64,000 nt of DNA, taken from NCBI GenBank assembly GCA_054661495.1, contig BAAFSQ010000003.1:1-64000 (forward strand). Reading direction: 5' to 3'. This stretch comes from Zygophlyctis sp. KS116 (Eukaryota > Chytridiomycota). Under the pieces are notes generated by a model. It saw only the letters and a list, made by a program, of their open reading frames with translations, was not told where the DNA came from and ran no database searches. The position numbers and the translations under genes are program-made. Shown here in pieces: positions 60,675 through 64,000 of the stretch. Each line of letters opens with the position of its first letter. Positions within the stretch are counted from its first letter, which is position 1.

Positions 60675-62789
60675 ATGGAACAAGACTTTACTGACCAAGA
60701 TCTGAATGATCCCACTCTTTTGGCAGAGCTCGCAAAGCTTGGATTGTCTGATACAGTAGATGTTGTTGTAGGCCAGGTGGATCATGTTGAGATTAATACT
60801 GAATTTGATGATGTGGAAGTTGAATTTGATGATAAAGACATGGAAGATCCTGATTTACTGGTAATATGCAATCATTAATCAATAGAAAGATCTTCAGAGA
60901 CTACATGATACGGCCATTGATCGGGAAGAGACCAAAGATGATCATAATCAAGAGCATAAGACTCTTCGCAATGCAGAGGTGAATACGATCGCCAAGAATC
61001 AAGGGGAGTTGGATCAAGGAGAAGATCAGGAAGACTTGCTCAAAGAATTAATACAAGGACAAGTTTCCAAACCCATCGTTTCTCCGTCGATAGATCAATT
61101 AGAGACTTTACAAGCTAAAGCACTGGAATTAAAAAAAACGGCACTGAAATTTAAAAAGGAAAATAATTTAGTAAAGGCTAGAGAAGCTCTGATTGCTTCT
61201 AAAAAGGTTCAAGAGCAGATAGATAGAATTACTTCTGGATTTGCAGTATCTCCAGGGTTTGTGATTCCTGACTTGACTGTGCAGTCTCCAAACATTAACA
61301 GTAATAGTGGTACTACTAATTCTGTTGATGCTGCTAATGTAACCAATACGAGTAATTCGAATGAATCACGTAGATCTATAAGGAAAGAAGTTGTCTCTCC
61401 TAAAATATTACAAAAAGACATCATTCCAATCATACACGATGATCAATTTGATCCATTAAAAGAATTAGAGACAAAAATGGAATCAACAGATATTTTCAAG
61501 CATTTAAGTGATGTATTGAATGAACAGATTAAGACTTGTACGAATTTATCAGCTTACTACTTTAAATCTGGAAAGAAAGATAAAGCTTTGGAGTTTCACA
61601 AGTACAAAAAAGGATTTTTAAGTGATTTAGAAGCTTTATTAGCTTTATCAAAGACCAGTGGTGCTGCACCCCCTACTTTCTCTTATTTTAATATTGCTTA
61701 TAATATTGAAATACGGGTTTCAGAGTTGAGCATGGATGAATTACTCTTAAATATTGTAAAAGGATATGATATGAATTCTTTTCAAGGAAATGAACTCTCA
61801 ATTTCTTTTAAAATAGAAGGATTAGAAGACAATGGAGGAACAGGAGAAGTTTTATTTCAAAAAGAGAATAATCCAGGTATATGAATTTTTTAAAAATCTA
61901 GAGATTAAGTTTTCTAAAAAGATAAGTATTCAAAGAAACAAGAATTTTCAAAGGATTTTAGAACGTAAAAAGGTCCAATTAGAACTTTATTCTACCTCTA
62001 CACAATTCTTTATTATGAAAAAGAAAACCTTGATTGCTAAAACATCTCTTAAATTGGATAATTTGCTCAATAAGTGTGAAATTCATGAAATATTTAGTGT
62101 AAGATTATATTTATTCTTAAATTCAAGTTTATAGATCCTAATAATCCCAGAAAATCTTTAAATTCCAAATTGGAAGTAAAACTTTGTCTATCTCAACCAG
62201 TTTTAAAGCCTGAAATAGTCTCTAAACAAGAAAGATGGATACAAATAAGTTTTGATAATCCAGAAAACTATAATTCTCCTACTAATACTCAAACTATAAT
62301 TAAAAAGGAAATTTCAAAACCTGTAGATACTATAAACAAACCAGATCGTGTGCCCAAAAGCTCATCTCCTATTCCATCTACTCAAGAAAACTCTGATGAA
62401 ATAGAAGATGCACTTTTATCTTTTAAAAAGTAATTTATACTGTATTAACGATTAGTGTTGATTCAATTGTATCTAATCTAGTTTTAGAACATGAATCTAG
62501 TGAAATATCAAGAGAAATTCAAAATCTTAAATCTAATGGAAAGACTGTTCCAGCAGATCTATCAGATATATTATTGTCATATGAAATCAAGATGAATTTA
62601 TTAGTTTCATTGGTTCAAATGGGATCTTTAACACCTGCAGCATATCTTGAACAATTAAACAATTTCTTGAAAGAAACTAAAAGATTAGCTTTAACATTTA
62701 AAAAGGCTAACAAGACTGATGAAGCTCAAAAAGCAATGATCAGGATAAAGCTCATTACAAGAGAGATTTCGGAAATCTCTATTGATTAA
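60675..62789 (+). CDS. CC2D1: Coiled-coil and C2 domain protein CC2D1/Lgd
   Basis: The Lgd family binds the ESCRT-III subunit Shrub/CHMP4 and controls endosomal sorting. Several exons with introns of 25, 25 and about 38 nt give about 660 residues. The N-terminus shows two DxDLNDPxLLAEL-type repeats (QDLNDPTLLAELAKLGL and KDMEDPDLL). Two DM14 domains follow (KALELKKTALKFKKENN and NLSAYYFKSGKKDKALE), fewer than the four usual in animals. Then come the C2 region (KLDNLLNKCEIHEIF, SKLEVKLCLSQPVL) and the C-terminal block YEIKMNLLVSLVQMGSLTPAAYLEQL. It is 8 nt upstream of the next ATG. Confidence 0.88.
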
Positions 62790-62797
62790 ATTAGGAA

Positions 62798-64000
62798 ATG
62801 TCCTTTATATCCAATTTTAAGAAGCTAACTAAAACTAGAGGTAAACTTCCAATTGAATACTTGAATTTGTACTTTGAGACATTATTTACTCCCTGGAAAG
62901 TCTCTATTCTTGAGAAATTAGAAATTAAACGACTCAAAAAGCTCTATAATTGTCAAAATGAAGATATTTTATTATTTTTACTGGAAATATCTAGACTAGA
63001 CTTGAATTCAGAGTCTTTAGAAGAGACAGAAACTCAAAATTCACTACAAATTGTTTCACAAGTCAATTATTGGCCTATATTACCAGTAGAACCTGTAAAT
63101 CCAGTGGATATATTATACAAAAATTATGACTGTATTTGTATTAATCAGGATGATTCAGATAAGAGTATAGACAGTGGATATGAGTCTATAGGAACGTCTG
63201 GAGCGTGTTTCGACCAGGATGTTTACTCTACAATGGAAAATAAGGGATTAAGAAAGGTATATTTTTATATTTAAAATAAGAATTTACTTTCTTGTCTATT
63301 GGGAGTGAATTCTTCTTCATTTATAGAGTCATCAGGGGAATTAATACCATCAAAAAATTTGGTTTTAGAGTCTAGAAATCTAAATGTATTCACTATATTT
63401 TGTCAAATTGGGACTAAAATGAAAAAATTAGAAGATATTATGGTTTTGATAGAGTAATTTAGAATATTAATGGTAACTATAGGGATCAAGGGATATATTC
63501 AGGATTAAATAGAGTCTATTTAGGACTACGAGATGAAATATTTCGAATTTTTCAAACGGAAAGGTTGTATGTGGACTTGTTCAAGGCTATGCAATGTTTA
63601 AAATTTGACATGGAATTCTTTATAGATAGGATATTGGGAAATATTTCATCAAGGGTGATTATAAATAATACCTTTTCATGTTTGAAGAATCTAGAGGCTG
63701 TAAGTTTGGATCTGGCTGGAGCAAAGTTGTATATTACGTTGAAGGAAATGTTTTTGTACTCTGTAGAGCCGATTGTGGAGTCAATAGTGCAAGGATCTTT
63801 TCAAAGAGAAGAAAATCAAATTCCAGATTTTTTAAGTCTAGAAAATGTTTTACTTATTCAGGAAAAAGAACAGGCGATTTCTATATTACATATGTTGGAT
63901 AGTAATCATCCTCTAATTACTTTCAAACGGACGTTCTCAAAAAGTAATATTACAAAAAGCTTGTTCTTACTATCGTAATCGACTTTGCATAATTTTAGAT
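62798..64000 (+). CDS. Probable gamma-tubulin complex component, 3' end outside the window
   Basis: The gene has a first exon to about 63255, a 24-nt intron, a second exon to about 63452, a 30-nt intron (to about 63482), then a third exon. That last exon ends at a GTAATC donor at 63975, with a matching acceptor at 63998, so the gene continues past the window. The exon order NLLSCLLGVNSSSFIES, LNVFTIFCQIGTKMKKLEDI, DQGIYSGLNRVYLGLRDEI is like the N-terminal GRIP1 region of GCP-family proteins, which nucleate microtubules. Which GCP it is cannot be told from this part. Confidence 0.55.

Overview
The window is nuclear DNA from a very compact, AT-rich, flagellated unicellular eukaryote that uses the standard genetic code (TAA, TAG and TGA all end recognisable genes). 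I model 37 protein-coding genes, the first and last running off the window. No rRNA, tRNA, CRISPR array, insertion sequence or integrated element was recognised. Most genes are split by extremely short introns: those I placed by frame and homology are about 21-38 nt, most of them 24-29 nt, beginning GTA or GTG and ending TAG, AAG or CAG, with a TTAAT/CTAAT-like stretch close to the acceptor. For many genes the exon sum after removing these introns is an exact multiple of three and gives the usual family length (for example DMC1, 340 residues).

The best-fitting lineage is an early-diverging, flagellated relative of fungi such as Cryptomycota/Rozella, aphelids or chytrids. This is inference. 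It rests on a Tim54-like and a Tom22 mitochondrial import subunit (Tim54 is typically fungal), a Crinkler-type NTPase-nuclease protein (known in Rozella, chytrids and oomycetes), axonemal and ciliary genes that rule out higher fungi, and the small AT-rich genome style. Other flagellated protists are not excluded.

Layout. 1-10000: ribonucleotide reductase small subunit, an unknown helical protein, POLD4, Hikeshi, a Crinkler-like effector, an acyl-CoA thioesterase, Tom22 and ORC4. 10000-24600: a 7-kb homologue of the kinetochore protein ROD/KNTC1, a long coiled-coil protein, the meiotic MCM-like MCMDC2, isovaleryl-CoA dehydrogenase and a disordered protein with SDIF motifs. 24600-31100: a 6.5-kb HEATR5/LAA1 gene. 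31100-43500: two related ankyrin-repeat proteins bracketing DHX35, TOPBP1, nephrocystin-1, LEO1, a Tctex1 dynein light chain and DMC1. 43600-54900: IWS1, TVP23, exportin-T, a small membrane protein, NME5 and outer-arm dynein DNAI1 in tandem, and VPS39. 54900-64000: USP39/Sad1, Enhancer of polycomb, an unknown small protein, Tim54, a DEG/ENaC-like channel, CC2D1/Lgd and the start of a probable gamma-tubulin complex component.

Spacing is extreme. Same-strand neighbours lie 4, 8, 9 and 12 nt apart, convergent stops 3 nt apart, and divergent start codons only 30-38 nt apart. Themes recur: replication and checkpoint (RNR2, POLD4, ORC4, TOPBP1), meiosis (DMC1, MCMDC2), spindle and kinetochore (ROD, putative GCP, possibly the coiled-coil protein), cilium (NPHP1, DYNLT2B-like, NME5, DNAI1), transcription elongation and chromatin (LEO1, IWS1, EPL1) and membrane traffic (HEATR5, VPS39, TVP23, Lgd).
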